Shown here: one piece after another, positions 26,498 to 35,900 of the stretch | How positions within the stretch are numbered: the stretch's first letter is position 1 | Layout: each line of letters starts with the position of its first letter | Source of the DNA: an uncultured Bacteroides sp. | GTDB lineage: Bacteria > Bacteroidota > Bacteroidia > Bacteroidales > Bacteroidaceae | Direction: 5' to 3' | Assembly: GCF_963677685.1 (NCBI RefSeq) | Contig: NZ_OY782186.1 | Location: 868,001 to 932,000 of the forward strand | DNA length: 64,000 bases | Made by a program: the position numbers and the translations under genes | Notes under the pieces: model-generated | Databases searched by the model: none | What the model was told of the DNA's origin: nothing | What the model saw: only the letters and a program-made list of their open reading frames with translations

Positions 26498-28225
26498 ATG
26501 AAGAATAAGTTAGCGTTACTATTGGTAGCTTTTTTCCTTTTCTCGGCTTTCAAGGAAGATAAACCGAAGGTTACTGTTTTTATGATTGGAGACTCAACTA
26601 TGGCCAATAAGATTCTGGACGGAGGTAATCCTGAAAGAGGATGGGGACAAGTGTTACCGGGTTTCTTTTCTGAAGATATTATCGTTGACAATCATGCTCA
26701 AAATGGGAGAAGCTCAAAAAGTTTCATCAGTGAAGGGCGTTGGGATAAAGTGATCTCTAAAGTCAAAAAGGGAGATTATGTTTTTATTCAGTTTGGACAC
26801 AATGATGAGAAGAAAGATTCTGTGCGACATACGGACCCGGGGACGACCTTTGATGCGAATTTGCGACGTTTTGTGATTGAAACGCGTGCCAAGGGAGGGA
26901 TACCTGTACTTTTTAATTCTATTGTAAGGCGCAATTTCATTCGTCCACAGGATGCAGAAATGACAAAGGATGCTCGTAAAACTCCCTCGAAAGAGAATCT
27001 TCTTAAAGAAGGAAATGTTCTTTTCGATACGCATGGAGCTTATTTGGATTCACCTCGCAATGTGGCGAAGGAACTGGATGTTCCTTTTGTTGATATGAAT
27101 AAAATTACCCATGATTTGGTAGAAAGTTTAGGTCCGGTGAACTCTAAAAAGCTTTTCATGTGGATACCGGCTAACACTGTACCAATTATCCCGAAAGGGC
27201 GTGAAGACAATACGCACCTAAATGTCTATGGAGCGAGAGTTATTGCGGGGTTGACGGTTGATGCTATTGCTAAAGAAGTCCCAGCATTGGCTAGTTATGT
27301 GCACCATTATGATTTTGTGGTGGCAAAGGATGGAAGTGGCGATTTCTTTACCGTGCAGGAGGCAATTAATGCGGTTCCGGACTTTCGTAAAAATGTACGT
27401 ACGACCATTTTAATAAGAAAAGGTGTGTACCATGAAAAGTTGATTGTTCCTACTTGTAAGATTAATGTTTCTCTGATAGGGCAGGAGGGTGCAATCATTT
27501 CTAATAATGATTATGCGGATAAGAAAAACTATTTCGGAGAGAATACAGGTACATCAGGCTCTGCTTCGTGCTATATCTATGGTCCTGACTTCTATGCGGA
27601 GAATATTACTTTTGAAAACACTGCCGGACCGGTGGGGCAGGCTGTGGCTTGTTTTGTAAATGGCGACAGAGCCTACTTCAAAAAGTGTCGTTTCTTGGGT
27701 TTTCAAGATACGTTGTATAACTATGGAAAGAATAGTAGACAGTATTATGAAGATTGTTATGTAGAGGGCACTGTTGATTTTATCTTTGGATGGTCTACTG
27801 TGGTCTTTAATCGTTGTGTGATACATAGTAAAGGAGACGGATATGTTACAGCTCCGGCGACTGATGACGGAAAAGCTTATGGATATGTTTTTTATGACTG
27901 TAAGTTGACTGCTGATAAGGGAGTGCAAAATGTTTATCTTTCCCGCCCTTGGCGGCCTTATGCGCAAGCTGTTTATATTCGTTGCTTTTTAGATAAACAT
28001 ATTCTACCTGCTGGTTGGGATAACTGGGGAAAGAAGGATGCCGAAAAGAAAGTATTTTATGCTGAATATCAAAGTTCCGGTCCCGGAGCTAATGTGAAAG
28101 CTCGTGCATCTTTTTCGCATCAGTTGAAAAATTTGAAAAGGTATGATATGGAGAAAGTTCTTGCAGGTGCAGATGGCTGGAATCCAATAAAAAATGGGAA
28201 TGCATTAGTCAAAATTAAGCGTTGA
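26498..28225 (+). CDS. CE12 acetylesterase fused to CE8 pectin methylesterase
   Basis: This 575-residue protein has a short signal peptide, an SGNH-type CE12 domain (about 20-265) and a CE8 domain (about 270-565). CE12 is shown by FMIGDSTMANK with the catalytic Ser, FGHNDEKKD and DNTHLNVYGARV with the Asp-x-x-His pair. CE8 is shown by GVYHEK, QAVACFVNGD, LGFQDTLYN, EGTVDFIFG and YLSRPWRPY. One polypeptide would remove acetyl and methyl groups from pectin, clearing the chain for GH28 or lyases. It ends the operon. Confidence 0.93.
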   Translation: MKNKLALLLVAFFLFSAFKEDKPKVTVFMIGDSTMANKILDGGNPERGWGQVLPGFFSEDIIVDNHAQNGRSSKSFISEGRWDKVISKVKKGDYVFIQFGHNDEKKDSVRHTDPGTTFDANLRRFVIETRAKGGIPVLFNSIVRRNFIRPQDAEMTKDARKTPSKENLLKEGNVLFDTHGAYLDSPRNVAKELDVPFVDMNKITHDLVESLGPVNSKKLFMWIPANTVPIIPKGREDNTHLNVYGARVIAGLTVDAIAKEVPALASYVHHYDFVVAKDGSGDFFTVQEAINAVPDFRKNVRTTILIRKGVYHEKLIVPTCKINVSLIGQEGAIISNNDYADKKNYFGENTGTSGSASCYIYGPDFYAENITFENTAGPVGQAVACFVNGDRAYFKKCRFLGFQDTLYNYGKNSRQYYEDCYVEGTVDFIFGWSTVVFNRCVIHSKGDGYVTAPATDDGKAYGYVFYDCKLTADKGVQNVYLSRPWRPYAQAVYIRCFLDKHILPAGWDNWGKKDAEKKVFYAEYQSSGPGANVKARASFSHQLKNLKRYDMEKVLAGADGWNPIKNGNALVKIKR

Positions 28226-28299
28226 TTTTGGTCGCTATGTATTTACTTTTAAGATTGTAATACGTTATATTTCTAATCGTATTGATCATCTAATTTTAA

Positions 28300-28350
28300 T
28301 TAATACACAGAAAGAGAGGAAGTTTTAAGCTTCCTCTCTTTCTGTATTAA
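28300..28350. terminator. Long hairpin downstream of the CE12-CE8 gene
   Basis: CAGAAAGAGAGGAAG pairs perfectly with CTTCCTCTCTTTCTG around TTTTAAG, extended by TTAATA/TATTAA after a 2-nt bulge. It lacks a long T-tract but is the first strong structure after the stop at 28225. Confidence 0.55.
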
Positions 28351-28436
28351 GACCACCTGATTGTGTGTTTAAAGAACGGCTTTAATTCGAAAATGATCTT
28401 TGTTTTAGATGAAAAAATCGTCTTATGTTTTAGTTG

Positions 28437-28474
28437 ATATCATTATAAGTTATGAGCATAACTTATAATGATAT
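28437..28474. repeat. 38-bp palindrome with 18-bp perfect arms
   Basis: Two arms of 18 bp (28437-28454 and 28457-28474) are exact inverted copies separated only by AG. The arms begin ATATCATTATAAG. A 2-nt centre is too small for a normal RNA loop, so 4-6 nt would open. It may be a bidirectional terminator or a protein-binding palindrome. Confidence 0.7.
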
Positions 28475-28478
28475 GGAA

Positions 28479-28495
28479 ATATCTTCTGAAGATAT
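28479..28495. repeat. Short palindrome ATATCTTC-T-GAAGATAT
   Basis: Eight-bp arms around a single T, 4 bp after the 38-bp palindrome. It lies 78 bp beyond the stop of the minus-strand alpha/beta hydrolase gene. Confidence 0.4.
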
Positions 28496-28573
28496 CTGGT
28501 TTATCTTAGTATGTTATCTAGGATAAAACCCTCCTGTTTATAAATTGTAAAGTTGCTCTTGACAAGAAAAGGT

Positions 28574-29728
28574 TTATTTGAGGTATTTATCAAAGAAAGC
28601 TAATGTTTCTTTTTGCATTTTCTTATTGAAAAAATGTTTTTCATCCCACAGTTTGGTGACTAATTTATCGCCTACTCCTTGACTATCCCAAACTTTGTGC
28701 ATCGTAGCATAAGCATTCTTTACCCCGTTTACAGGAAAGAGTTTATCTTTTGTCCCATTGAAAAAGAGAGCCGGTTTGGGGCAAGCAATAGAGGCAACAT
28801 GGGGATAGTCCATATAACGCCGGATGCCGGGCACGATCATAGAGTAAGCTGAACCTCCTTTATTTTGATTGTTAGTAAGTGTCATTAATGAATCGGTAGT
28901 ATTCATCCAACAAACAGCTGCTGATGCTTTGATAAGGTCTGTTGAAGCAGCAAGCATCCACGCACGATAGGCACCCATTGAGAATCCTAATGTTCCTATT
29001 TTATTGGGATTAACTTCCGGTAAAGTTGCTAAAAGATCAGCACTGCGGACGTCATCCATCGTAATAACGCTACCCCATGAAGTCCCCATTTGCAGTAAAT
29101 TAGATGCTAAAGCTTGTTGCCCGTCATAATCAGCACCCTCTTTTTGTCCCCGTTCTCCCCAAAAAAGAGCGTCGATAGCTAAAACCACATACCCATGAGC
29201 AGCAAAATAATCACCGACATATTGTCCTTCATAGCATTTTACAGACCAATCGTCCGCATCGGCAAGTATTTCAGAAGAAACATCGAACGGTCTGATTATT
29301 TTTTCTTTTCCAATGGTGAAGTGGGCGCCGTGATCATGGAGCATCACAATAGCAGGAAAAGGACCTTTACCTTCAGGAATAAGTAGGTATGCCGGTATGC
29401 GGCTCCAACCTGAAACGTTAAATTCTATTTTTTGAGCTTCATAGCCTTGTCGCTTCTCGGTATCTAAAATTTTGAACGCAAAATCTCTAGGTTTCGGGGG
29501 AAGGTTTTGCATACATTCCATCAATACCTTACGTGCTTCTAAACGCCATATGCTGAAGTCATGAATAGGTGAGTTACCCCATGCCATAGGGTAGGTAAGA
29601 CTTGACTTTATTTTTTTGTAAAAAGAAGGCATGTTGCTTATTACTTCGTAAGCGTTTTTTTCTGTGTTTTGTGCTTGTGAGAATTGCATAAAAGTTATGC
29701 AAAGTAGGGTGAGTAGGATCTTTCTCAT
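28574..29728 (-). CDS. Secreted alpha/beta hydrolase, acetyl-xylan-esterase/dienelactone hydrolase type
   Basis: This 384-residue protein has a signal peptide (about 1-19, ending MQFSQA). The catalytic triad is visible as the nucleophile elbow GFSMGAYRAW, the Asp in FFNGTKDKLFP and the His in WDEKHFFNKK; GPFPAIVMLHDHGAH is the oxyanion region. A deacetylase role on pectin side groups is likely from its position beside CE8 and CE12, but the substrate is inferred. It is divergent from the hybrid regulator gene with overlapping promoters. Confidence 0.82.
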   Translation of the reverse strand: MRKILLTLLCITFMQFSQAQNTEKNAYEVISNMPSFYKKIKSSLTYPMAWGNSPIHDFSIWRLEARKVLMECMQNLPPKPRDFAFKILDTEKRQGYEAQKIEFNVSGWSRIPAYLLIPEGKGPFPAIVMLHDHGAHFTIGKEKIIRPFDVSSEILADADDWSVKCYEGQYVGDYFAAHGYVVLAIDALFWGERGQKEGADYDGQQALASNLLQMGTSWGSVITMDDVRSADLLATLPEVNPNKIGTLGFSMGAYRAWMLAASTDLIKASAAVCWMNTTDSLMTLTNNQNKGGSAYSMIVPGIRRYMDYPHVASIACPKPALFFNGTKDKLFPVNGVKNAYATMHKVWDSQGVGDKLVTKLWDEKHFFNKKMQKETLAFFDKYLK

Positions 29729-29753
29729 TCTTGATAATCTTTAAAACATGTAA

Positions 29754-29790
29754 CAAAGATAGTCAAATATCTGTTTAATATGTATCTTTG
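29754..29790. promoter_or_regulatory. Overlapping divergent -7 boxes of the alpha/beta hydrolase and regulator genes
   Basis: TATCTTTG occurs on the minus strand (29754-29761) and on the plus strand (29783-29790), only 21 bp apart, as an 8-bp inverted repeat. Each -33 region would fall on or near the -7 box of the other promoter. Confidence 0.6.
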
Positions 29791-29822
29791 TTTTCTTATT
29801 ATACTATTAAAAAACCTGATTT

Positions 29823-32800
29823 ATGAAGAGATCCGGCATTATTTGCTTACTGATATTTATTAATCTGCTTTCTTTCGCTCAAAATAATTGTTTCTTCACT
29901 CACTATTCTTCAGAAGACGGTCTTTCTCAAAATACGGTTATGAGTATTCTCCAAGATCATAAGGGAAATATGTGGTTTGCCACTTGGGATGGGATTAATC
30001 GTTTTAATGGATACTCTTTTAAAACGTATAAAGCCAGACCTGGTAATTTGATCAGTTTGACGAATAACCGTGTTGATCGGATGTATGAAGATCGCTATGG
30101 TTATCTTTGGATTTTGACTTATGATAATAGAACGCACCGTTTTGATCCTCGTACTGATACCTTTGAACAGGTACCTTCTTCAGGTGAAGGCTCTTCTTAC
30201 GATATCCTTTCAATAAAAGTGCTTCCCGATGGAGATGTATGGCTACTGACTAAAAATGATGGTGCCATACGTGTGAAGACAAATCCGAAAAATCATGCTC
30301 TAACGTGTGACACATATTCCGTGAAATCGGGTCTTTTTCCGGCTGTCAGGGTTTACAACGTACATCAGGATGATCAAGGGAATGAGTGGATATTGACTGA
30401 TAATGGATTGGGATTGATTCATGATGGAGAGAAAACTCCTACTTCATATTTTGTTGATGCAAAGGATACCAAAATTCATTCTGATCAGGCCTTTTATGCT
30501 GTTGGGGAGAATACAAATGAATTATATTTTGGATCAAACAAAGGACGTGTATGGAGATATAATAAAAAGAACGGTCATTTTCAGCTTTTGGAATTATCTA
30601 CAAAGTCGAATGTGGTTGCTATTAATAATGTAACTCCCACTCAGCTTGTGATCGCTACTGCTACTGACGGCTTTTTTACTTATGATTTGAAGGCGGAAAA
30701 AGGATTTCATTATTCTCATATTCTTTGCAAAGATTTGCCTGATAGCCCGATACTTTCGGCTTATGTAGATAAAAAATCAGAAGTTTGGTTTGAGCAGGAG
30801 GTGATAGGTACTGTAGTCCACTTTAATCCTTTTACTAAAATTTTTAAGGTGGAAAGAATGAAAGTGGAACCTGGAAGTGCATTTCGGGGGCATCCTGCAT
30901 TTCATATACATGAGGATATAAACGGATATACATGGGTACATCCTTATGGTGGAGGTTTTTCATATTTTGATAGAGAGAAGAATTGTTTGGTACCTTTTTA
31001 TGACTCGACTGATAATGGGGAATGGAGGTTTTCCAATAAAATACATGCGGCATTCTCTGACAGACAAGGTAATCTATGGCTCTGCACGCATTCCAAAGGG
31101 TTAGAGAAAGTAACTTTTCGTTCTACACAGTTTCACTTGGAAACTCCGGTGCCACATAAATATGAGTCGCTTAGCAATGATGTACGAGCACTCTACGAGG
31201 ACACTGAATGTAACTTATGGGTTGGCTTAAAGGATGGAACGTTGCGTGTGTATGATAAGGCAAGAAAGTATAAAGGTTATCTTACTGAGTCGGGTGTTAT
31301 TGCGCAGTCAGGAGTACCTCTAAAAGGGAGTACTTATTTTCTGATGCAAGATAAAGATGGAGTCTTTTGGATTGCGACAAAAGGAGATGGACTGATTCGG
31401 GCAGAAAAGCAAGGTACTCGTTATTTGCTTACTCGTTATAAACATGATGAAGATGATATATATAGTTTGAGTAATAATAATCTTTATTGTGTATTTCAAG
31501 ATGCCAACGGACGTATATGGATTGCCACATATGGAGGTGGAATCAACTATATTGATAAAGATAAGAATGGAAAGCTTATTTTCATCAATCATCGGAATAA
31601 TTTGAAAGGATATCCTATCAATAAATGCCATAAAGCGAGATACATCACTTCAGATAATAAAGGGCATATCTGGGTCGGTACTACAAATGGAGCTGTGTGC
31701 TTCAATGAAAAATTTGCCTCTCCCGAAACAATACATTTCCATCATTATTTCAGAATAGCAAGCGACCCTCATAGTTTGAGCAACAATGATGTGCATTGGA
31801 TTATATCAACAAAGAAAGGTGAGTTATATTTAGCGACTTTTGGTGGTGGACTGAATAAGCTGACTTCTTTTGATAAAGATGGAAAGGCAACATTTAATTC
31901 ATATACTGTTCTGGAAGGCTTGCCTTCGGATGTGTTATTGTCTATTCGAGAAGATAAGAAAGGGAATTTATGGATTAGTTCAGAAAATGGTATAAGTAAA
32001 TTTATACCGTCTAAGCATACTTTTGAAAACTATGACGACAAGAGTATCACTTTTCCTGTACGTTTTAATGAGGCTGCTTCAGCAATAACGGCTGATGGGA
32101 AGATCTTCTTTGGAGCGAATAACGGATTTTTTTATTTTAATCCTGATTCTATCCGTAAAAGTAGTTATGTTCCACCTATTGTTTTTTCGAAGCTGCTTAT
32201 AGCTAATGAAGATATAACTCCCGGGAAAGAATCGGTTCTGAAGCAAAATATTGATGATACACATGAACTTGTTTTATCACACAAGGAGAATATTTTTGCA
32301 ATGCAATATGCTGCATTAGATTATACGAATCCGTCTAATATTCAATATGCATATATCCTTGAGGGGTTTGAAAAGCAATGGACGTATGCGGATAAACAAC
32401 GAAATGCCACGTATACAAATTTACCTAAAGGACATTATGTGTTTAAGGTTAAGTCGACTAATAGCGATGGGGTATGGGTTGACAATACGCGAGTACTTGA
32501 TATCGAAGTACTGCCTTCTTTTTGGGAAACCCCTTTGGCTTATTTCTTATATGTATTTTTTATCCTCTTGATTATTTTTGTGGCGGTATATATTCTCTTT
32601 ACTATTTATCGGCTTAAACATGAAGTTTCTGTGGAACAACAGGTTTCAGATATTAAATTACGCTTTTTTACTAATATATCCCATGAATTGCGTACTCCTT
32701 TGACTTTGATAGCTGGTCCGATCGATTATATATTGCATAATGATAGCATCTCGGACAGTGTGCGTGAACAGTTGATGGTGGTTGAACGGAATACAAATCG

Positions 32801-34256
32801 TATGCTTCGTTTAGTTAACCAGATTTTGGATTTTAGAAAAATTCAAAATAGGAAGATGAAACTGCAGGTACAGAGGATAAATGTGGTTGGATTGATACAG
32901 CGAATAATGGACAACTTTAATTCGTTGGCGGAAGAGAGTCATATTGATTTTGTTTTTCAGACAGAAAAAGATGAATTGTGTTTATGGGTGGATGTAGATA
33001 AGTTCGAGAAGATTATTTTTAATCTCCTTTCAAATGCATTTAAATATACTCCTAAAAACAAAATGATTATTATCTTTATTCATGAAGATGCCGATACTGT
33101 CTCGATTGGAGTACAAGATCAAGGAATCGGTATTGCTGAAAATAAACGGGATTCTGTATTTGTTCGTTTTGAAAATTTAGTTGATAAGAACCTTTTCAAT
33201 CAATCGAGCACGGGTATTGGGCTCTCTCTGGTAAAAGAGTTGGTAGAAATGCATAAAGCTACTATTACACTTGATAGTAAGCTGGGCGAAGGCAGTTGTT
33301 TTAAAATAGATTTTCTGAAAGGAAAGAACCATTATGATGATACAGTAGAATTTATTCTTGATGATTCAACTCAGCTAACTCTTTCGGATGTAAATGCTAT
33401 GGATGCTTGTTGTTCAGATGATTTGCAGGAACAGTTTTCTGATCAAGAAAATGAAAATGTTGCTAAAAGGAAAAATACCATGCTTTTGGTTGAAGATAAT
33501 ACAGAACTTCGTTCTTTTCTGCGTTCTCTTTTTGTACGGACTTATAACGTTGTGGAAGCTACAAATGGTATGGAGGGTTGGAGCAAGGCATTGAAACATA
33601 TTCCGGATATTATCATTAGTGATGTTATGATGCCCGAGAAAGATGGTATTTCGATGACTAAAGAATTACGAGTAGATATGACTACGAGTCATATACCTAT
33701 TGTGTTGCTTACGGCGAAAACGGCTATTGAGAGTAAATTAGAAGGATTAGAATATGGGGCAGATGACTATATCACGAAGCCTTTTAGTGCTACTTATTTG
33801 CAAGCCCGCGTAGATAATTTGCTTCATCAACGTCGAAAGTTACAAACGATCTATCGAGATAATTTGATGACTAACAATCTTCAGGAAAAGGAAAATACTG
33901 AGACCCAGCCAGAGATGTCTGCTATTGATAGAAAATTTATCGATAAATTGGTTGAAATAATGGAAAAGAATATGGATAATGGAGCATTGGTGGTGGATGA
34001 TCTGGTTAGTGAATTAGCGGTTAGTCGTTCTGTCTTTTTTAAAAAGCTGAAGACGTTAACAGGCTTAGCTCCGATTGAATTCATAAAAGAGATGCGTATA
34101 AAACGTGCGGCTCAATTAATAGAAACGGGTGAATTCAATATGACTCAAATATCTTATATGGTTGGAATTAATGATCCACGTTATTTTAGTAAATGCTTTA
34201 AGCAAAGGTATAATATGACTCCGACAGAATATCGGGATTCTGTATTTAAGAAATAG
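29823..34256 (+). CDS. Hybrid two-component system sensor-regulator (HTCS)
   Basis: This 1477-residue protein joins a sensor kinase and response regulator. In order: signal peptide (1-19), a large periplasmic double propeller of Reg_prop repeats (about 20-780), a Y_Y_Y domain (about 785-895), one membrane helix (about 905-930), a HisKA with phospho-acceptor H954 in FFTNISHELRTPLTL, an HATPase domain (NAFKYTP, DQGIGI, GIGLSLVKEL), a receiver with D1267 in IIISDVMMPEKDG, and a C-terminal AraC-type DNA-binding domain (about 1375-1475). It should bind a pectin oligosaccharide in the periplasm and activate the surrounding locus. Confidence 0.95.
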   Translation: MKRSGIICLLIFINLLSFAQNNCFFTHYSSEDGLSQNTVMSILQDHKGNMWFATWDGINRFNGYSFKTYKARPGNLISLTNNRVDRMYEDRYGYLWILTYDNRTHRFDPRTDTFEQVPSSGEGSSYDILSIKVLPDGDVWLLTKNDGAIRVKTNPKNHALTCDTYSVKSGLFPAVRVYNVHQDDQGNEWILTDNGLGLIHDGEKTPTSYFVDAKDTKIHSDQAFYAVGENTNELYFGSNKGRVWRYNKKNGHFQLLELSTKSNVVAINNVTPTQLVIATATDGFFTYDLKAEKGFHYSHILCKDLPDSPILSAYVDKKSEVWFEQEVIGTVVHFNPFTKIFKVERMKVEPGSAFRGHPAFHIHEDINGYTWVHPYGGGFSYFDREKNCLVPFYDSTDNGEWRFSNKIHAAFSDRQGNLWLCTHSKGLEKVTFRSTQFHLETPVPHKYESLSNDVRALYEDTECNLWVGLKDGTLRVYDKARKYKGYLTESGVIAQSGVPLKGSTYFLMQDKDGVFWIATKGDGLIRAEKQGTRYLLTRYKHDEDDIYSLSNNNLYCVFQDANGRIWIATYGGGINYIDKDKNGKLIFINHRNNLKGYPINKCHKARYITSDNKGHIWVGTTNGAVCFNEKFASPETIHFHHYFRIASDPHSLSNNDVHWIISTKKGELYLATFGGGLNKLTSFDKDGKATFNSYTVLEGLPSDVLLSIREDKKGNLWISSENGISKFIPSKHTFENYDDKSITFPVRFNEAASAITADGKIFFGANNGFFYFNPDSIRKSSYVPPIVFSKLLIANEDITPGKESVLKQNIDDTHELVLSHKENIFAMQYAALDYTNPSNIQYAYILEGFEKQWTYADKQRNATYTNLPKGHYVFKVKSTNSDGVWVDNTRVLDIEVLPSFWETPLAYFLYVFFILLIIFVAVYILFTIYRLKHEVSVEQQVSDIKLRFFTNISHELRTPLTLIAGPIDYILHNDSISDSVREQLMVVERNTNRMLRLVNQILDFRKIQNRKMKLQVQRINVVGLIQRIMDNFNSLAEESHIDFVFQTEKDELCLWVDVDKFEKIIFNLLSNAFKYTPKNKMIIIFIHEDADTVSIGVQDQGIGIAENKRDSVFVRFENLVDKNLFNQSSTGIGLSLVKELVEMHKATITLDSKLGEGSCFKIDFLKGKNHYDDTVEFILDDSTQLTLSDVNAMDACCSDDLQEQFSDQENENVAKRKNTMLLVEDNTELRSFLRSLFVRTYNVVEATNGMEGWSKALKHIPDIIISDVMMPEKDGISMTKELRVDMTTSHIPIVLLTAKTAIESKLEGLEYGADDYITKPFSATYLQARVDNLLHQRRKLQTIYRDNLMTNNLQEKENTETQPEMSAIDRKFIDKLVEIMEKNMDNGALVVDDLVSELAVSRSVFFKKLKTLTGLAPIEFIKEMRIKRAAQLIETGEFNMTQISYMVGINDPRYFSKCFKQRYNMTPTEYRDSVFKK

Positions 34257-34289
34257 TCTTCTGATTTATTCGTTTTAGGTATTGATATA

Positions 34290-34327
34290 AAAAAAGCTCC
34301 ATTCAAAATTTTGAATGGAGCTTTTTT
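34290..34327. terminator. Bidirectional terminator, perfectly palindromic
   Basis: Two 19-bp arms with no unpaired centre: A-tract, GCTCCATTCAAAA and the mirror image ending in a T-tract. It separates the convergent regulator and lipoprotein genes. Confidence 0.88.
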
Positions 34328-34345
34328 ATATATGTGAATATTAAT

Positions 34346-35878
34346 TTATTCTAACCATCTTGGATCACCGATACCTTTACTTATAATATCTTCTTGAGAT
34401 ATCTTAAAGTTGCCATTGGCTGCGTCTGAGAATCCTGGATCTAGAGCACTGGCAGAGTCATCGAAAATAAGAGAACTTGTGCTTCCTCCTGTAAATAATC
34501 CGGGAGCATTTGAATAGTTGTTCTTACTGAACGTTGGCATTGCAGTATTCTTTTGATTAGAGAAAATACAGCGTGTTTCAGCAACTATGTTGTTCGTGAA
34601 AGATATCGTATTTCCTTTGAATCTAACATATAATAATCTTTTTGAGCTACTATTGGATACTCCATATAATGTACAATGATCTACATTTATGCTTGGAGTT
34701 ACTCCTGCGAATATGCTTGACTTGTCATCAACGCGAATAAAATCACGGCTAGCAACGCTATTGTACACTGTGCTATTTGTTACATTAATTGCTTTAGGGG
34801 CTCCGGCACGGCTATCAATGAAGTCGCCTCCACTACATGTAATGTCGTGAATGATACAATTGTTGACAGTAACAGATTCTACTGCTGTAGCTACATTTAA
34901 GTAAATAAGTCCTTTCACATAATTCTTGATTTCGCACCCGTCAATCTTTAAATCACCATAATTAGGAGTAGATGTGTTGAACGTAAAGGCTTGGCTTCCG
35001 TCAGTGTTTGTTCCATCAAACACTATTTCTTTCACTTCTAGTGAATTTCCAGCCTGTATGGAAATAAGTCCATTTATGATTGGTTTGTTGTTAGGACGAG
35101 CAGCTTTAAGAGCAATACTCTTATTGATAATAAATTTATTACCTGTGCCATATGTTCCAGGGAATAATGCAAAGACATCATTATCATTAGCAGCAGCTAT
35201 TAATGCTTCAAAATCACTTTCCGGATATACTGCTATAGCGCCATTTAAATCAATCAAAGTTGTAAATGAAATGGTACCTCTTGTTCTTGTACCATTAAGT
35301 AATTTTGCGGTATACTCTGTTTCACTGGTAAGACCGCTTATTTTTGCAGCACCTGCAGCTATCTCGTCTGCAGTCACAGTGTGGGTAATATCTCCGGGAG
35401 TAAGAGTTATTGTTGTAGCAACCTCTCCAGCAGGCCATCTTAAAGTAACTTCGGTCGCTTTTAATTCATCTGAATTGATCTTTTGGAATATTTGTTCAGC
35501 GTCTGTAGTGAATGTAACAGAACTCCATTTTGATTCGGTATATTTTTCACTTGTTGCTTTTACTTTCGCAGTATATGTAGTTTCACCTTTCAATCCTGAA
35601 ATAGTAATAGGAATATCGTCATTTGTAACATCCTTTGTTGTAAAAGGAGCATCAGCTCCTTCAGCTGTTATTTCAATGTTATAACTGTCTGCTATGTTAT
35701 TTGGGTTCCATGAAAGTTTCACGGATGTTTTATTCCTTATACTTGCTGTTAAATCTGTAGGTGAAAATAATCGGTCATATTCTAAACCTGTGATTTCAGA
35801 GTCTACATCGGAACAACCGGAAAGTAATATTACCGATAATCCCAAAAAGAATACCAATCTTGTATATAATTTGTTCAT
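34346..35878 (-). CDS. Surface lipoprotein with fibronectin type III and beta-helix (DUF4957/DUF5123) domains
   Basis: This 510-residue lipoprotein has a lipobox at LLSGC22. Residues about 38-128 read as a fibronectin type III domain (LTASIRNKTSVKLSWNPNN) and about 130-208 as a second, looser one. The rest is a right-handed beta-helix like DUF4957 followed by DUF5123 (YPESDFEALIAAANDNDVF, then VNNCIIHDITCSGGDFID). It occupies the SusE/F position behind SusD and may bind pectin on the surface. Catalysis is not excluded because pectinases share this fold, but no lyase motif was seen. Confidence 0.82.
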   Translation of the reverse strand: MNKLYTRLVFFLGLSVILLSGCSDVDSEITGLEYDRLFSPTDLTASIRNKTSVKLSWNPNNIADSYNIEITAEGADAPFTTKDVTNDDIPITISGLKGETTYTAKVKATSEKYTESKWSSVTFTTDAEQIFQKINSDELKATEVTLRWPAGEVATTITLTPGDITHTVTADEIAAGAAKISGLTSETEYTAKLLNGTRTRGTISFTTLIDLNGAIAVYPESDFEALIAAANDNDVFALFPGTYGTGNKFIINKSIALKAARPNNKPIINGLISIQAGNSLEVKEIVFDGTNTDGSQAFTFNTSTPNYGDLKIDGCEIKNYVKGLIYLNVATAVESVTVNNCIIHDITCSGGDFIDSRAGAPKAINVTNSTVYNSVASRDFIRVDDKSSIFAGVTPSINVDHCTLYGVSNSSSKRLLYVRFKGNTISFTNNIVAETRCIFSNQKNTAMPTFSKNNYSNAPGLFTGGSTSSLIFDDSASALDPGFSDAANGNFKISQEDIISKGIGDPRWLE

Positions 35879-35900
35879 AATAGTATGTTATAATCTAATA

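Larger units (their letters stand above)
28226..28573. other. 348-bp gene-free stretch with three hairpins
   Basis: This region separates two convergent genes. No protein or known RNA gene is seen. It contains a 15-bp hairpin (28300-28350), a 38-bp near-continuous palindrome (28437-28474) and a short palindrome (28479-28495), which together probably terminate both transcripts. Confidence 0.75.

Noticed and set aside
34974..35684. A 236-residue ORF on the plus strand, opposite the beta-helix lipoprotein gene
   Set aside because: It is the shadow of a Ser/Thr-rich gene; the translated product is a run of hydrophobic residues with no start signal or motif, while the minus-strand gene has a lipobox and clear domains.
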